DNA of 64,000 bases from Desarmillaria ectypa (Eukaryota; Basidiomycota; Agaricomycetes; Agaricales; Physalacriaceae), in contig JAUDYN010000002.1 of assembly GCA_030407005.1 (NCBI GenBank), forward strand, positions 4,030,001 through 4,094,000, given 5' to 3'. The translations under genes were made by a program, and so were the position numbers. The notes under the pieces are model-generated. The model had not been told where the DNA came from, ran no database searches, and was given only the letters and a program-made list of their open reading frames with translations. Below are positions 25,973-36,908 of this stretch, piece after piece; the first letter of the stretch is position 1, and each line of letters begins with the position of its first letter.

Positions 25973-27198
25973 TTACTGATCATCCTCCGGGGGACCGTCG
26001 TTTTCAGCAGGGAAAGCATGCTGAAGCACAGTCCTACCCTTAGGGCCGATAAGAGTGTCAGTGGTAGGCTTGAGAAGTTTGATAACAGAGCTTGAAGCTC
26101 TCTGAGAGCCGTCATTACGGATAATCTGGTGAGAGTAGCTGCTGCTCTGGCTCAGCCCGTCGAATGCGATGGTGCCTGAAGGGGAATTGAGGTAATAATT
26201 CGCCGAGAATCCCTATATGTGACAGGTTAAGCGTAATGGTTCCTCGGAAATGGGAAAAACTCACCCAATAGTAGTGGCCGTTGTAGCTGTTAAAATGCAT
26301 TTAGCTCGAACACAAGTTTAGTAACTAGTGGTGATTACAGACATTTTACCCTTGGCTACAAACCCGAAGCACGTCAATTGGATATACGGAATGTGGTCCA
26401 GTGTCACTCACTAGCAATGAGCCCCCCGTCGTTGAGACCATACCTCTGAGGGGAGAATTTCAGCAAGAGAGCGAGTCTGAAGGAGATATTAACACAAACC
26501 AAGTTGTAAACCGATTTTCCGTTGGTAGTTAACTGGGTTCTCACAATCGTGAGCGTCTCGCCCGCGCCAACACTGCACATGTATCGATTACGTCTATAAA
26601 GGACAAGATACGGTGAAGACGTACGTGATTTCCCACACATTTTCCAAGGTGTGCGTCGATTCTTTCGTCTGGGTCTTGGAGGTCTCGTTGGTAGCGCTGA
26701 AGCTGAAACTGGAACCAGCAACGGACCCAATAGTGACCGACCACTCGAGACTGATGGTTGCTGAAGATAGAAATACGTCGTCAGCTGACCCCCAGGAAAT
26801 ACGTAGAAAACTGACAGCTACGAGTGACAGAGAGAGACGCTGTCTCAGTCGTGGACCACGATTCGGTCCAGGTGGTGGTGTATGGTTTCGAATTGTGGGT
26901 ATTGTCATAAGACCAGACTGTCGTCGACTTTGAGGCGTTGTCGACAGAGTGACCGACCTCGTACGGATCGCCTTTGGTCACATTGTAGCAGTACCAGCTG
27001 CAGGAGGACCGATCAGCTTCCAGGGGGAAGATAGACACTATCTACGTACCTCCAGTCTAAGGCGAAACCCTCGTTGAGTGCCATGTCGCCGAGCCCTTGC
27101 ATGGTGTTTCCACGCTGAGTATTGAGCTTGTTATAAACCTGCTGCTTATACCAGCCGAGGTTCGACAGGTCTTCCCAAGAGGTTCTGGGTCCAGCCAT
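25973..27198 (-). CDS. Putative aerolysin-like beta-pore-forming protein, six exons
   Basis: Six exons are read: 27198-27050, 26997-26822, 26760-26625, 26593-26444, 26286-26265 and 26212-25973. Every junction keeps frame (873 nt, about 290 residues). No signal peptide is visible. An N-terminal helical part (about 1-50) is followed by long stretches of alternating Ser/Thr and hydrophobic residues. One is a Thr/Ser/Lys-rich amphipathic segment near residues 130-155, flanked by beta strands, as in the insertion loop of aerolysin-type pore formers. The C-terminus is acidic (GPPEDDQ). The assignment rests on this strand pattern alone; a lectin or another all-beta protein is possible. If correct it would be a cytolytic or defence protein. 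I see no disabling mutation. The 22-nt exon 5 makes automatic prediction prone to error. Confidence 0.5.
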
Positions 27199-29149
27199 GA
27201 TATATGATATGCGAGATGCTGTAGAGTTGGATGGTGTTGGTCAAGTTGATAGTGACCGAGGAAATGCAGGACGCTTTTATAGATTGGAGGGTACCCTTCC
27301 GGGTACTTTATCGATACGTAGTTCAAAGTACAGGATGAATGGAAGCTGTCGTTATTACCACAGGTAACAAACACGTAGGGCACATGATCGCGCATCTGAC
27401 GACCGCCGAATGTTCAGTGCTCACGCCAGATGTGGGTTGGCATTCAGTCAGGATCCTCGCTTGCGCCATTTGGGGGTCCAGAACCAAGAAACGTATTCCC
27501 CTCAGCCAGCGAGTGTGCTCGCTCGCATGTTGACCAAAACGCTTCCCAAAATGCAGCCCCTCTGCTATAAAGGTTGACCTTGAATTCACTTCGGAGGGCG
27601 TCGTTTTGCGCCTGGAGACTCTGGTCGCGCTCGTAAAATGGTTTTAGAACAGTGATGCCGAGTATTCATAACTCGGAAGTTTTGATGAGTGAGAGCGACG
27701 GGCTTTTCGAGCAACGGTGGCACTGATCAAGATCTCGGACGGTGGAAACGCCTGAGGCAAAGTCCCAAGGGTTGAATTCATCTCCTTCGACGAATCGAAA
27801 TCCTTGTAGAAACTTCGTGGCTGGGAACACAGCGATCTCCTCGATTGTCGGCTGTCAAGCGGAGTATAGTTGGCGGAAACCTTTTATGACCGAGTCAGAA
27901 TCGGAGCATCCTGAACCAAGGGATCGTGCACATACTCAGTCGTTCCATGAAGCAGGAGCCACATAGGTAACACTGAAAACAGGGCAGTCAGCAGGGGCAT
28001 TTCTCCACCGACCTCTTTCCAATGTTTCGTACAATATTGAGCAGTTCATGATGAGACCTACGGAATTTTATTAAGGGTGAGATTATCATAGATGTGTCGT
28101 GGGGCACACGTTTACGAGTTCCCCATCCTTTAGCACTCGAGTTGAATGGGAGCACGGGTCAGCTCATCTCTCCATTTCTGCGGCCACAAACAGTGACCAG
28201 CCCTTCTCATGCATATCGCATACCACCGCAACACCAGCCTGTTCTGTAAGCCGCCACTCTACAACCACTATCTCTCCGACGACGTTGGCATAGCAGCGAA
28301 CCCGCTGTTTAAGGACTTGTCGTGACCGGCCGCAGGCAAATTTCTGAGTCCCGACTTCCGAGCCAGCTGATCCCAACATTCCCTTCTTCTTGGATGTCAT
28401 AAGGTCTCAACGGTGAACGCTGGGAGAAAATCTATTGAAAGCTCCTGCTCGAGCCTTCAAAAGCCGCCAAGTTATTCAAACTTTCGTACTTTGCCCATTT
28501 AGGCATGGTTACTCCACCGTCGCATTGTTAAATGTGACGTTAACACGGATGCAAAATACGAGAGACTCTGGGAGCACAGAGTCAATGTCTTTGGCCTCGT
28601 GATGGAAGATGAGAGAAATTTGGCTGAACATCAAGGAATATCGAAGCGTTTTGATTTTGTTTCATGTAGCCCCATTTGGTCACTGTTGGAATCCTAGGTG
28701 TTGCGCAGGGTAGACTCCAGGCTGGTAAAGCCAGATGTAAAGGAATTGTTATTCTATGGCTCCTACAGAGCTCATATTTATACTACTTCGCACTAGAATC
28801 TAGAATGTACTACAACTTTCTATGACTCTCGTGCTTACACATTGACTCTCGGCATGATGCCGGATTGCTCCTTCTAGAACTTCCCAGCAAAATCCCAACA
28901 GTCACGAACCAGTCAAGTCTGCACGTCAAGTAAGATGAGCAATAACAATACAATTTGAGTTGGAGCTCACCTTTCCAAGCCTGCGAGTATTCCTTGATCT
29001 CAGGACATGCTATCTGTGACTGCATTCACTGCAACATTTCTATTGATGGGCCATCCCTGATAGCAGTCTGGGGGAATGAAGAGCCATACTTGCTTTGGCA
29101 TACAGATACCAATCGCAAAGCAATTGTGTTGGTAGTAGTTGGAAAGTAA
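27199..29149. other. No supported gene
   Basis: Only short conflicting frames. Around 29150 the sequence changes abruptly from normal CpG content to almost none, which marks the entry into the decayed transposon block. Confidence 0.35.
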
Positions 29150-29652
29150 TGTAAGGTTTCAGGGTGGTTAGACTCCAGCAGTTGTCTTGCAAAGGAAAGA
29201 GCTGACACAATTTTGGATGGACAGCAAGGGGGCTGTTATAGATATTTACAGGTTTCTATATTTAGTCTTCACTTTCTTTACCTGTCTTTTCATTTTGATG
29301 TAGCATAGGAAATTTCCTGATGTTTCTTCTTTAAATTTCCTCTAGTAAGTTCTAGAATAAATGCCATAGTATTTAACCTATACAAAAAGGCCTGAAAGGG
29401 TATTGAAATCTACTTGTTAAACTCCACTACTTTATGTGAACTGTAGGTGATTGAGTTTGACTACACCTAGTGCTTGCTAGACTTATGATATGCTCACCAG
29501 GCTCCACCACTGTAAAAAGCATATAAAATTCTGTTTTATTAATATATAAACTATGTGTGTGACTGTACCCATAAGAAAAGCATGTAAAGATAACCTGGAA
29601 GTCAGAAAGCCCTACTAGATCAGTAAGAGTTAGCTGTGATGGGTCTGAACTC
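29150..29652. other. CpG-free AT-rich stretch, probably an old transposon relic
   Basis: I find no CG dinucleotide here, while TG and CA are abundant. No coding frame of note. The copia relic F is inserted at its right edge (5' flank AACTC). It is probably the oldest layer of the repeat block, but the family is not recognisable. Confidence 0.4.
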
Positions 29653-29654
29653 TG

Positions 29655-29859
29655 TTGGGATTTGCAACTTCAAGCATGTGCCAGAAGATTTCTGAACCTT
29701 TGGTAGCATCAATTTGGCACAATACTAGGATATAATTAGGTACTTTAGTAGAACATTCTAGATATATTCTGTAGTATTTAAGGAGCTCATCTTGAGCTCT
29801 AGTAGCTAACAATTTAGTATTCTCTACTCAGCAAGCCTCCCACTGCAATAGTTACAATA
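29655..29859 (+). repeat. 5' LTR of element F
   Basis: Full-length match to the solo LTR at 12429-12635 in the opposite orientation. The differences are mostly C-to-T or G-to-A, as in CpG decay. Confidence 0.75.
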
Positions 29860-29959
29860 GCTTATGGGCTCTAAGCTCCAGTAGTAGTCTTGTCTTGCAT
29901 ATTCACTCTCTTTTGGACCACCTGAGCTGGCTTTCTAGCCACACATTGATCACCAGAAG

Positions 29960-30210
29960 TTCTCTTTAGACAGGTGCTTAAAAGTCCTCTATAGACTACT
30001 GTAATTTCTCTTTAGGTTGATGCAGATTTAAAAGTCCTTTCTAGGCCATTTTAATTCCTCTTTAGGTAGATGAAGTTATTAAAAGTCATTTCTACACCAC
30101 TGTAAATCATCTCTACATAGGTGAAATATTGTTGATAGGTCACAATAATTCCTCTTTAGGTTTGCATAACTGTATCCATTGTCACTGTGAACCCTCTTTA
30201 GGCACATCAC
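29960..30210 (+). repeat. Degenerate tandem repeat in the leader of element F
   Basis: The string TCTCTTTAGG or CCTCTTTAGG recurs at about 29962, 30007, 30058, 30151 and 30192. Several units also share TTAAAAGTC and GTAGATGAAG-like text, so the unit is roughly 45-60 bp and imperfect. It lies between the 5' LTR and gag. Confidence 0.6.
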
Positions 30211-30244
30211 ACTTTCATTACATATCATTTTACCATCTCCAGTT

Positions 30245-30720
30245 ATGAAAGACTGGAGTAGTATCCAGTTTGATCTTCTGAATGAGGAGAATTACTTCAC
30301 TTGGAAGTACCATATGGAAATGCATCTAATTCAGAAAGATTTGTGGGGTATAGTTTCAGGTACAGAACCCTATCCTGCCAGTGGTGCATGGACACAAATA
30401 GTTTGGGACAAGTGCATAAGGTTTGCCACTGCTAAAATCATTTTGCATGTGTCTGATTTCTAGTTACCACTAACTCAGAAGACCATAAAACCTGCTGATT
30501 GCTAAATGAAGAGCACCACCAGAAGCTGAACTCACTGGAAGATGATATAGTATTAGCCACACAATTATTCAAGAGCTGACATGCCAATATGGCCAATATT
30601 ACTTGTTATGAATGTGAAAAGAGAGGCCACTACAGAAATAAGTGCCCAAACATTGCTCAAGGAGGAGAACCTCCAACAAGAGTAAATTTTGTAGATGATG
30701 AAGAAGATTATGTATTTTAG
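30245..30720 (+). pseudogene. Copia gag remnant with CCHC zinc knuckle (element F)
   Basis: The frame from 30245 contains DLLNEENYFTWKYHMEMHL and DLWGIVSGTEPYP, the N-terminal part of copia-type Gag (UBN2-like). It is followed by several stops (30461 on). After an internal gap, a zinc knuckle CYECEKRGHYRNKC (CX2CX4HX4C) appears near 30604-30645, then an acidic VDDEEDYVF tail. Protease and everything downstream are absent. Gag would package element RNA; this copy cannot make an intact product. Confidence 0.75.
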
Positions 30721-30771
30721 GAACTTGAAGTTAAGGGGGTGGGTGTTGGAATTTGCAACTTCAAGCATGTG

Positions 30772-31225
30772 TGTTACAATTTCATCCATTTTTCATAGTT
30801 ATCTTATTGTATCTTATCTTATTTAGGCACTGATCTTATTTTATCTAATCTCAGTGCCAACCATGGATCATGGGCTGACCACCTCATTGTTAGCAAGCAA
30901 CAACAAGCCATTATGCTATGGCTCACAATAGTTGTCTCACTATACTATTGTCTTCATTGTTTCATGCATAGTTACCTATTATTCACTTCTATTATTAGGA
31001 TGAGTACTTTCATATATAAGTAGGATAGCTCTTGCTGTATATTCTCCAGCTTTGAGCTGAAGTTCAATCACACCAAACTTTCTTGTCAACTCACTCCTCT
31101 CATCTAAGACTAAGACCTTAGTCTCATATCTTCATTAACAATGCTTCAAGGCTCAGTGGGTGACTGTATAAACATGATACAACCCATTGTTTACTCTTGT
31201 TGTTTGGCAGAGTTCAGATCTAACA
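30772..31225 (+). repeat. 5' LTR of chromovirus E
   Basis: Begins TGTTACAATTTCATCC and ends CAGATCTAACA, 454 bp. TATATAAG lies at 31013-31020. The predicted RNA start, about 35 nt further, is AGCTTTGAGCT (31048-31058), which is complementary to the primer site after the LTR. It is clearly diverged from the 3' LTR at 53959-54353 (395 bp). Confidence 0.8.
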
Positions 31226-31239
31226 ATTAGCTCAAAGCT
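31226..31239 (+). promoter_or_regulatory. Probable self-priming primer-binding site of E
   Basis: ATTAGCTCAAAGCT directly after the 5' LTR. AGCTCAAAGCT is the exact reverse complement of LTR positions 31048-31058. This mirrors the arrangement in elements A and B, so it is read as a Tf1/sushi-type self-priming site rather than a tRNA site. Confidence 0.6.
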
Positions 31240-31656
31240 TCCACCTTTCTCTTTTCATCAGCAACCACTGTGCTATTGAAAACCAAATGCTATCCAACAC
31301 TAGTATTTCTATCTGCACATTCTATATACTAGTAATGGTCATAGGGGCTGTAACTGGTATCAGTACCTTATTCATCCTATCATTCTGTTATTCCTATGAG
31401 CTACACTTATGGTTTAACTGACTCCTCTGGTTCAATCAAAGAAATCCTCCCATCTGACCTTATATCTGTCTACCCCACTACTATATCACCATCCTGCCCC
31501 ATGGAAACATCTTCACCACACTTCAACACCTATCCCAAACAGAAGAAGAGTTGAGACAGATCAATAATTGACTCATTGAAATGGACATCAGGAAAGAAGG
31601 CCAGCACATTGTCATTGAAAACAGTTCTGATGATGTGCTTGATAATGGCAAGTGAC
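31240..31656 (+). pseudogene. Remnant of E gag, 5' part only
   Basis: Broken frames with a recognisable acidic motif (HIVIENSSDDVLDNG near 31600-31645) corresponding to PIIEISDDESDDD of the Gag in element B. The sequence stops at about 31656, where it joins the D-family fragment C1 without a target duplication. The rest of gag, protease, reverse transcriptase and RNase H of E are missing from the window. Confidence 0.6.
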
Positions 31657-31735
31657 AAAAGAATTAGGGAATGGAAATGGACACCAATCACACTAAATCT
31701 CTTACTACTCTACACTTAATCACCAATATTGAATT
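31657..31735 (-). mobile_element. C1, left piece: D-family leader fragment, split by element A
   Basis: About 79 bp (AAAAGAATTAGGG...CAATATTGAATT) nearly identical to 47596-47680 in C2. It continues on the far side of element A at 51108. GAATT at 31731-31735 is the target duplication of A. Confidence 0.75.
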
Positions 31736-32159
31736 TGTTAGGTACCGACTTGGACACGTGACTTGGGGCAGTCAGCTGATCTCTCTGGGCCATTACACAT
31801 TCGAATGATCACCCAAGGTGAGAGATAGAAGCCGATAGCCTTCTGTGTTGTGTAGACAAGAAGTATATGGTGTTAATTTAAACAAGAGATAGAGTACAAC
31901 TGTCTAGTTTACTCTGTTTATATAGTATTTCTACAGCATTATATTTAGGTGAAACACTATGGTCCATGCACAAACAGTGTCAAAGCAGGATGATCCAGGA
32001 GGATCATAGAACCAATGGAGAGCGTCTGGGGTGACAGATGGTGAGAATGAGGGTTGTAGCTGGCGAATAGCTGGATACGAGTCGGTTTCTGGATAAGATT
32101 TAGATGGATGAGTCATGGATATGACTCGGATAAGATAAGATAACGGAAAAATCATAACA
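31736..32159 (-). repeat. 3' LTR of element A
   Basis: TGTTA...TAACA termini, 424 bp, the same length as the 5' LTR at 50684-51107. Differences include CpG/TpG changes (for example the GATCACC region near 31802 against 50752). Confidence 0.9.
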
Positions 32160-32179
32160 TTACCCCCTTGTTAAAGCAG

Positions 32180-33860
32180 TCATCCTGACTGCTAAGTCTC
32201 TTCCAAAGGGGTGTCGAACTGTGTTGCAATTTGACTGATCCAGTACTGATCAATCAGCTTCTTCCATATTTCTTCGTCTGGATTGACAATCCACTTGGTA
32301 TATCCATCTTTTCTTTTGGCAAGGTAGGCTACATCGTCATGTTCCGAGTATTTGTGGTCCAGTATCTTGACCACTTCCTTTTTGGTTGCGATTTTTGGAG
32401 TGTATATGGCATGGTTTACGCTAGCCTGGTACTCTTGGATCGCTTCCAAAGCATTTGTCATTTCGTTCTCTCGAACCCATGAGTTGTGCTCACAAGTCCA
32501 TCCTTTCCATTTGACAAGGTAGTCCATGACTTCCCTAGATGGTTGTCCTCGCTTGGATCATACCTTTCTGGTGCGTGAATCCAAGACTTCTTTGATTTCG
32601 TATTCTTCTTGACTGTCGACGAGGTCTGGAGGGGGAGGCGGCGGTTGTTCTTGATTTACAAATGAGGGTGTGACATATGGAGTCAACAGTTTCTCATTGA
32701 ATCGGGGATGAATCTTCCAATGTGGCAGCAGCTTCAACTTGTATGCTGCTGCTCCTGATTTCTCTATGATTTCGAATGGTCCCGTTCGTTTATCATCGAG
32801 CTTTTTCTTTGGTCATGGAAGGTGAAGGTTGGCGGTGTCAAGCCATACCTTATTCCCAACCCAGTACTCTCTTTGAGTCTGTTTCTTTTTGTCATACTGT
32901 GCCTTCATCTGTGCTGCAGCCTTTTCTAATGCTTCATGAACCTCCTTATGGACCTTGGCCATAGTTTCCGTGAAGTCAACAGCTGCAGGATTTGTGAAGC
33001 TGGTTTTCTGTATTGACTCAGGGATGAGTCGGGGATTTTGTCCATATAGGACCATGAAAGGACTTTTGCCTGTGGCTGAGTGGACTCAGTTGTTGTGGGC
33101 AAATTTGGTGAGTGGTAGCCATGCTACCCAGTCAGTCTGTCGATGGTTGACAAAGATATGGAGGTATTTTTCGACCTCCTGGTTGACTCTCTCTGTCTGT
33201 CCGTCTGTCTGTGGATGATATGCTGTGGAGGCATTCTGAGTGATGTTCAACATTCGATATAGTTCCTTCATGAATGTTGAGACGAATTGAGGTCCTCTAT
33301 CTGAGATGACCACCTGTGGCATTCCATGCTTTGCATATACATGGTTGCGAAGTATTAACACCCATCCTTCAGCAGATAGCTCCTCGCTGCATGGAATAAG
33401 GAGGATGTTCTTGGAGAAGCGATCTACTATGACCAACAGGGTGTCAAATCCGTCTGACTCGGGGAGTCCAGTGACCATGTCGACTGAGATATGTGTCCAT
33501 GGCGTATCAGGTATCACATTTGGATGAAGAGGTGTGGCCTTGGCCTGTGTGTCGCTCTTTGTTCTTTGGCAAGTCTCACATCCTTTGATGTAAGATTCCA
33601 CATCCTTTTTCATTTTTGGCCACCAATACTCGCACAGCACGAGTTTCTTTGTCTTGGCAATTCCCGGGTGTCCAGCAGTGATATAGTCATGGCATTGCAT
33701 GATGACCTCACTGTGTAGGATAGAGTCATTAGGAATATAGACTCATCCATCATACCACAGGATTTCATTTTCCTGGGTGATTCCTCGTTCATGGTTAAGG
33801 GATTTCTCGATTCCCTGGTCCCACTGGTCCTTCTGTCTTGTTGCATCTCTTATATGCATC
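32180..33860 (-). pseudogene. Element A pol: integrase and chromodomain part, decayed
   Basis: Reading from 33860 down, there is an HHCC zinc-binding region (HDYITAGHPG...CETCQRTKSDT). The integrase core follows with its catalytic acidic residues in context ([24 protein letters not shown] near 33560-33190), then a basic linker (AQYDKKKQTQREYWVG). A C-terminal chromodomain (DYLVKWKGWTCEHNSWVREN, about 32525-32460) ends near 32192. The integrase inserts the cDNA; chromodomains bind histone marks and direct insertion in this clade. Stops occur at several CGA positions, for example in KV(R)SKR near 32560 and HNN(R)VHSA near 33086. Confidence 0.9.
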
Positions 33861-34009
33861 ATCCTTTCTTCAGTGGTTGGTAATACCAGTGCTCGAAAGT
33901 GTTCTGGTGATAGTACAACAATGTCTTGATTGTCTTCCTTTCCCTGATTGTGATCGTCTCGTCTGCTGAGAAGATCGGCCTTCTGATTAGTGGTTCCAGC
34001 TTTGTGTTA

Positions 34010-35530
34010 GAGTATAAAGTGGTATTCCGCTAGTTCGGTGACCCACCGAGCTTGTCAGCGATTCAACTTCTGGGGTTTCCAGAAGTATTGAAGATTCTGG
34101 TGGTCAGTCCAGATCTCTATGGTTTCTTTGGCTCCCATGAGGTAATGACACCATTCTTCCAATGCCAACATGATCGCTAGCAATTCCTTGTCATAGATCT
34201 CGTAATTCCGCTCTGTGACTGTGAGCGCCTTGGACATGAAGGCGACCGGTCTCCATTTTCCCTCCTTTTCTTGGCTTAGGATGGCACCAATGGCTCTGTC
34301 ACTCGCGTCTGCTTCAACTTGGAATTTTCCCTCATCTGACGGGATTGTGAGGACTACATTTGTTGTCATCAACTTCTTGAGTTGGTTAAATGCTTGTTCC
34401 TGTTCCGATCCCCACGTCCAGTCTACCTTTCCAGTTAACTGAGTAAGGGGATGCACTATCTTGGGGTAGTCTTTGATGAACTTTTGATAGAAGTTCGTGA
34501 ATCCTAAAAAGGACTGTAGCTCCTTCTTCTTGGTTGGGGTTGGCCATTCTGCTATTCCCACAATCTTGATTGGGTCCATGCGAATGGTGTCTTCGCTGAT
34601 GATAACCCCAAGGTATTCAGTTTTGAGTACCTTGAACTCGCATTTCTCTGCTTTGAGGAACAGTTTGTTTTCTTGAAGTCATTGGAGTACTTGTCGTACT
34701 ATGTTCCGATGTTCAGACAAGGATTTTGTGAAGATGAGTATGTCGTCGAGGTAAATTGTAACTTTTCCTCTGGTGATCAAATCCTTGAATATATCGTTTA
34801 TCATCCACTGGAATGTGGCTGGTGAATTCATAAGTCCGAAGAACATTACCGTGGGTTCAAAAAGCCCTCGGTTAGTTCTGAATGTGGCTTTTTCTTCATC
34901 TCCATCTCGAATCTGTACATTGTTGTATCCCCAGCGGACATCAAGCTTTGAGAAGTACTTTGCTCCCCTTAGTTTGTCGATGAGCTCAGAGATGAGCGGA
35001 AGGGGATAACAATTCTTGATCATCATTTCGTTCAGTTTTTGGTAATCCTGAACTGGTCATAGAGAGCCATCCTTTTTCTTGACGAAGAAGAAAGGAGAGG
35101 TGAAGGGGGATTTCAAGGGATGAATTCGTCCCAAGTCTAAGTTCTCATCTAAGAACTTGTCCAACTGCTCTTGCTCGTTTTGATTGAGTGGATAAACCTT
35201 GCAGTCCAAGGTTGATTTCGCATTTGGGACCAATTCGATTGCGTGGTCCCAGGGTCTTCTTTCTGGTAACTCGTCAAAGCTTTCTTTAGAGAATAGATCT
35301 TTAAAGCTCTGATACTGAGGAGGCACGAGCTCCTCAAACGTCTGTTTTGGTTTTTCAGCATTGGCTGCTGCAGCCAACTCGTTCGCATGATGGATGGCAC
35401 GGAGTATGATTTCTTCTTGCATATTGATGGCAAGAATACTTTCTCCTTCCTTGAGCTCTTTGTCCCATCGATCTTCTTCATCTGCATCATGCAAGGTGAA
35501 ATGATTTTGGATGCAATGACATCATCCAAA
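34010..35530 (-). pseudogene. Element A pol: reverse transcriptase and RNase H part, decayed
   Basis: RT palm motifs are clear: SPFTSPFFFVKKKDGSL (about 35110-35060), [14 protein letters not shown], then the catalytic IYLDDILIF (34742-34756), intact here. The thumb region FLGFTNFYQKFIKDY follows. RNase H follows with DASDRAIGAILSQ and WTDHQNLQYF. Stops interrupt at CGA codons (for example GSL(R)PVQDY near 35057 and LNR(R)QA near 34055). The polymerase would copy element RNA to DNA in cytoplasmic particles. Confidence 0.9.
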
Positions 35531-35875
35531 TGTCAAGGTCCCCACCTTCCAGTTGATGAGAGGGTTATGGCATTTAAGCCAATTGTGGCCCAAATATACG
35601 GTTTTGGAGCCTAGGTCAGTGACCATGAGGTTGATTCGTTCACTATGTCCTCCAATTGTCATTTGGAGTTCTACAAACTCAGTGACATCCCCTGCCTTAT
35701 TGTGCATTCCGTTGGCATTATAGACTGGTATAGGGGCTGCGGCCTTCCTGGTGTCCAACCGATGTTGCTGGACATAAGTTCTATTGATAGAGCTGCCTGT
35801 GCAGCCACTATCCAGTAATGCTCGGGTGGTTAACATTTGTTTCCCAGTGCATGGGGAAATCTGAATGTCTACCAA
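35522..35875 (-). pseudogene. Element A pol: retropepsin-type protease part
   Basis: A 117-codon open stretch contains the aspartic protease active site LLDSGCTGSSINR (about 35820-35780), with the flap and C-terminal TVYLGHNWLKCHNP. It dimerises to cut Gag-Pol. The frame is not continuous with the RT part downstream. Confidence 0.88.
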
Positions 35876-35939
35876 GAAGTCCCACCCGGAACTCTTGGTG
35901 CCATGAATATATTGAATGGGTTCATGTAGTTCATAGAGC

Positions 35940-36903
35940 TGTTCTCAGGCTAAACTCCCTCCCATTTTCAAGCTTTGAATAAGCTCGTCATTGATTTCTC
36001 CAAGTCTTTTGGGATGTACCCAAATGGAGAGAACCACCTTGGCGATTGCCAAATTCTTGGAGTCGCATACTGCACGCATTGTCCAGTCCATTCCAAATGG
36101 TCTAAGCCATTGGTATTTGTTCTGCTTCCCCATTCGTTTGGAAGACTGGTCTTGCTTCCCCATACATTCGGAAGCTCTTGATACCCCCTTGTTAGGATAG
36201 GTGTTGGTTTTAATGTTTCCATGTTCATTTGGAAGGTTAAAGTTCTGTGATTCCGGTGTTCTGGGTATTGGGGTACTGGCTTTGGATTGACTGACTTGCC
36301 ACATCCTAAAAGCTGTATCGTCTTCTTCGTCGGGTACTTTGATGATCATGGTTCTGCTGAAATGCCCCCTTTTTACTGCCTGGGCGCTAGTGGGATCCTG
36401 TTCCTTTTCCTCGGCCGGCACCACTCGTGACGGAGTTTGAATTTCCTTGGTCATTGACTCCCAGCTAGTGCCTAAGGCGACCTTCGCACATTTGCAACCC
36501 GTACCAGTCTGGTTTGGGTAATCCTGCCCCCTTTTTATCACCTGGGTGCTAGCAACTTCCTTCCTTTCGGCTTTGATCCTCTGACTTGCCGGCCCGGTTT
36601 GGTACTCAGCTTCATCAAGTTTTCCACTCCCTGGACCGATTTGTCCGGGTCATCGGTCCTGGCCTTGGTTAGAGGCACTGTCCTGGTCCTCCACCGACCC
36701 TGGCGGAACTGGTGAGCTTGCCCCACCGCTCGAGGCAGGTACTGGGACGGTCGGACTTCTGGGAGGCCCAAAGGAGTCCCGCCTACTAGTCCCTGCTCAT
36801 TGCTGTGCACTCAGCGGCGTATCTGGTGAGCTCTGCTCGTTGGACTTTGTTGTGGCGCCAACCCCACTTGGCAAGTCCCGCTCCAGTTCGTCAGAGGCTC
36901 GGG
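35940..36903 (-). pseudogene. Element A: gag-pol linker region, decayed
   Basis: Pro/Ser/Lys-rich frames (about 36810-35945) between Gag and protease, corresponding to 40490-41260 in B. No catalytic motif. It is split from the upstream Gag by the insertion of B at ATTTG (36904-36908). Confidence 0.7.
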
Positions 36904-36908
36904 ATTTG
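36904..36908. repeat. Left target duplication of B (ATTTG)
   Basis: ATTTG here equals ATTTG at 45483-45487. Removing B and one copy restores the A sequence seen uninterrupted in B itself near 40352-40362. Confidence 0.92.

Larger units (their letters stand above)
29653..30771 (+). mobile_element. Element F: decayed copia-type, gag-only, 3' LTR cut by element E
   Basis: The 5' LTR (29653-29859, 207 bp) begins TGTTGGGATTTGC and ends GTTACAATA, with the final CA decayed to TA. A 0.88-kb internal region holds only gag remains. A polypurine tract AAGGGGGTGGG (about 30733-30743) precedes 28 nt of 3' LTR (30744-30771), which is then interrupted by TGTTACAATTTC of element E. No protease, integrase or reverse transcriptase sequence is present, so this is an internally deleted, non-autonomous copy. 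Nearly all CpG has been lost. Confidence 0.8.

Noticed and set aside
29960..30210. CTCTTTAGG repeats as a CRISPR-like array
   Set aside because: The repeats are short and imperfect, the spacing is irregular, and they lie in a fungal copia leader.
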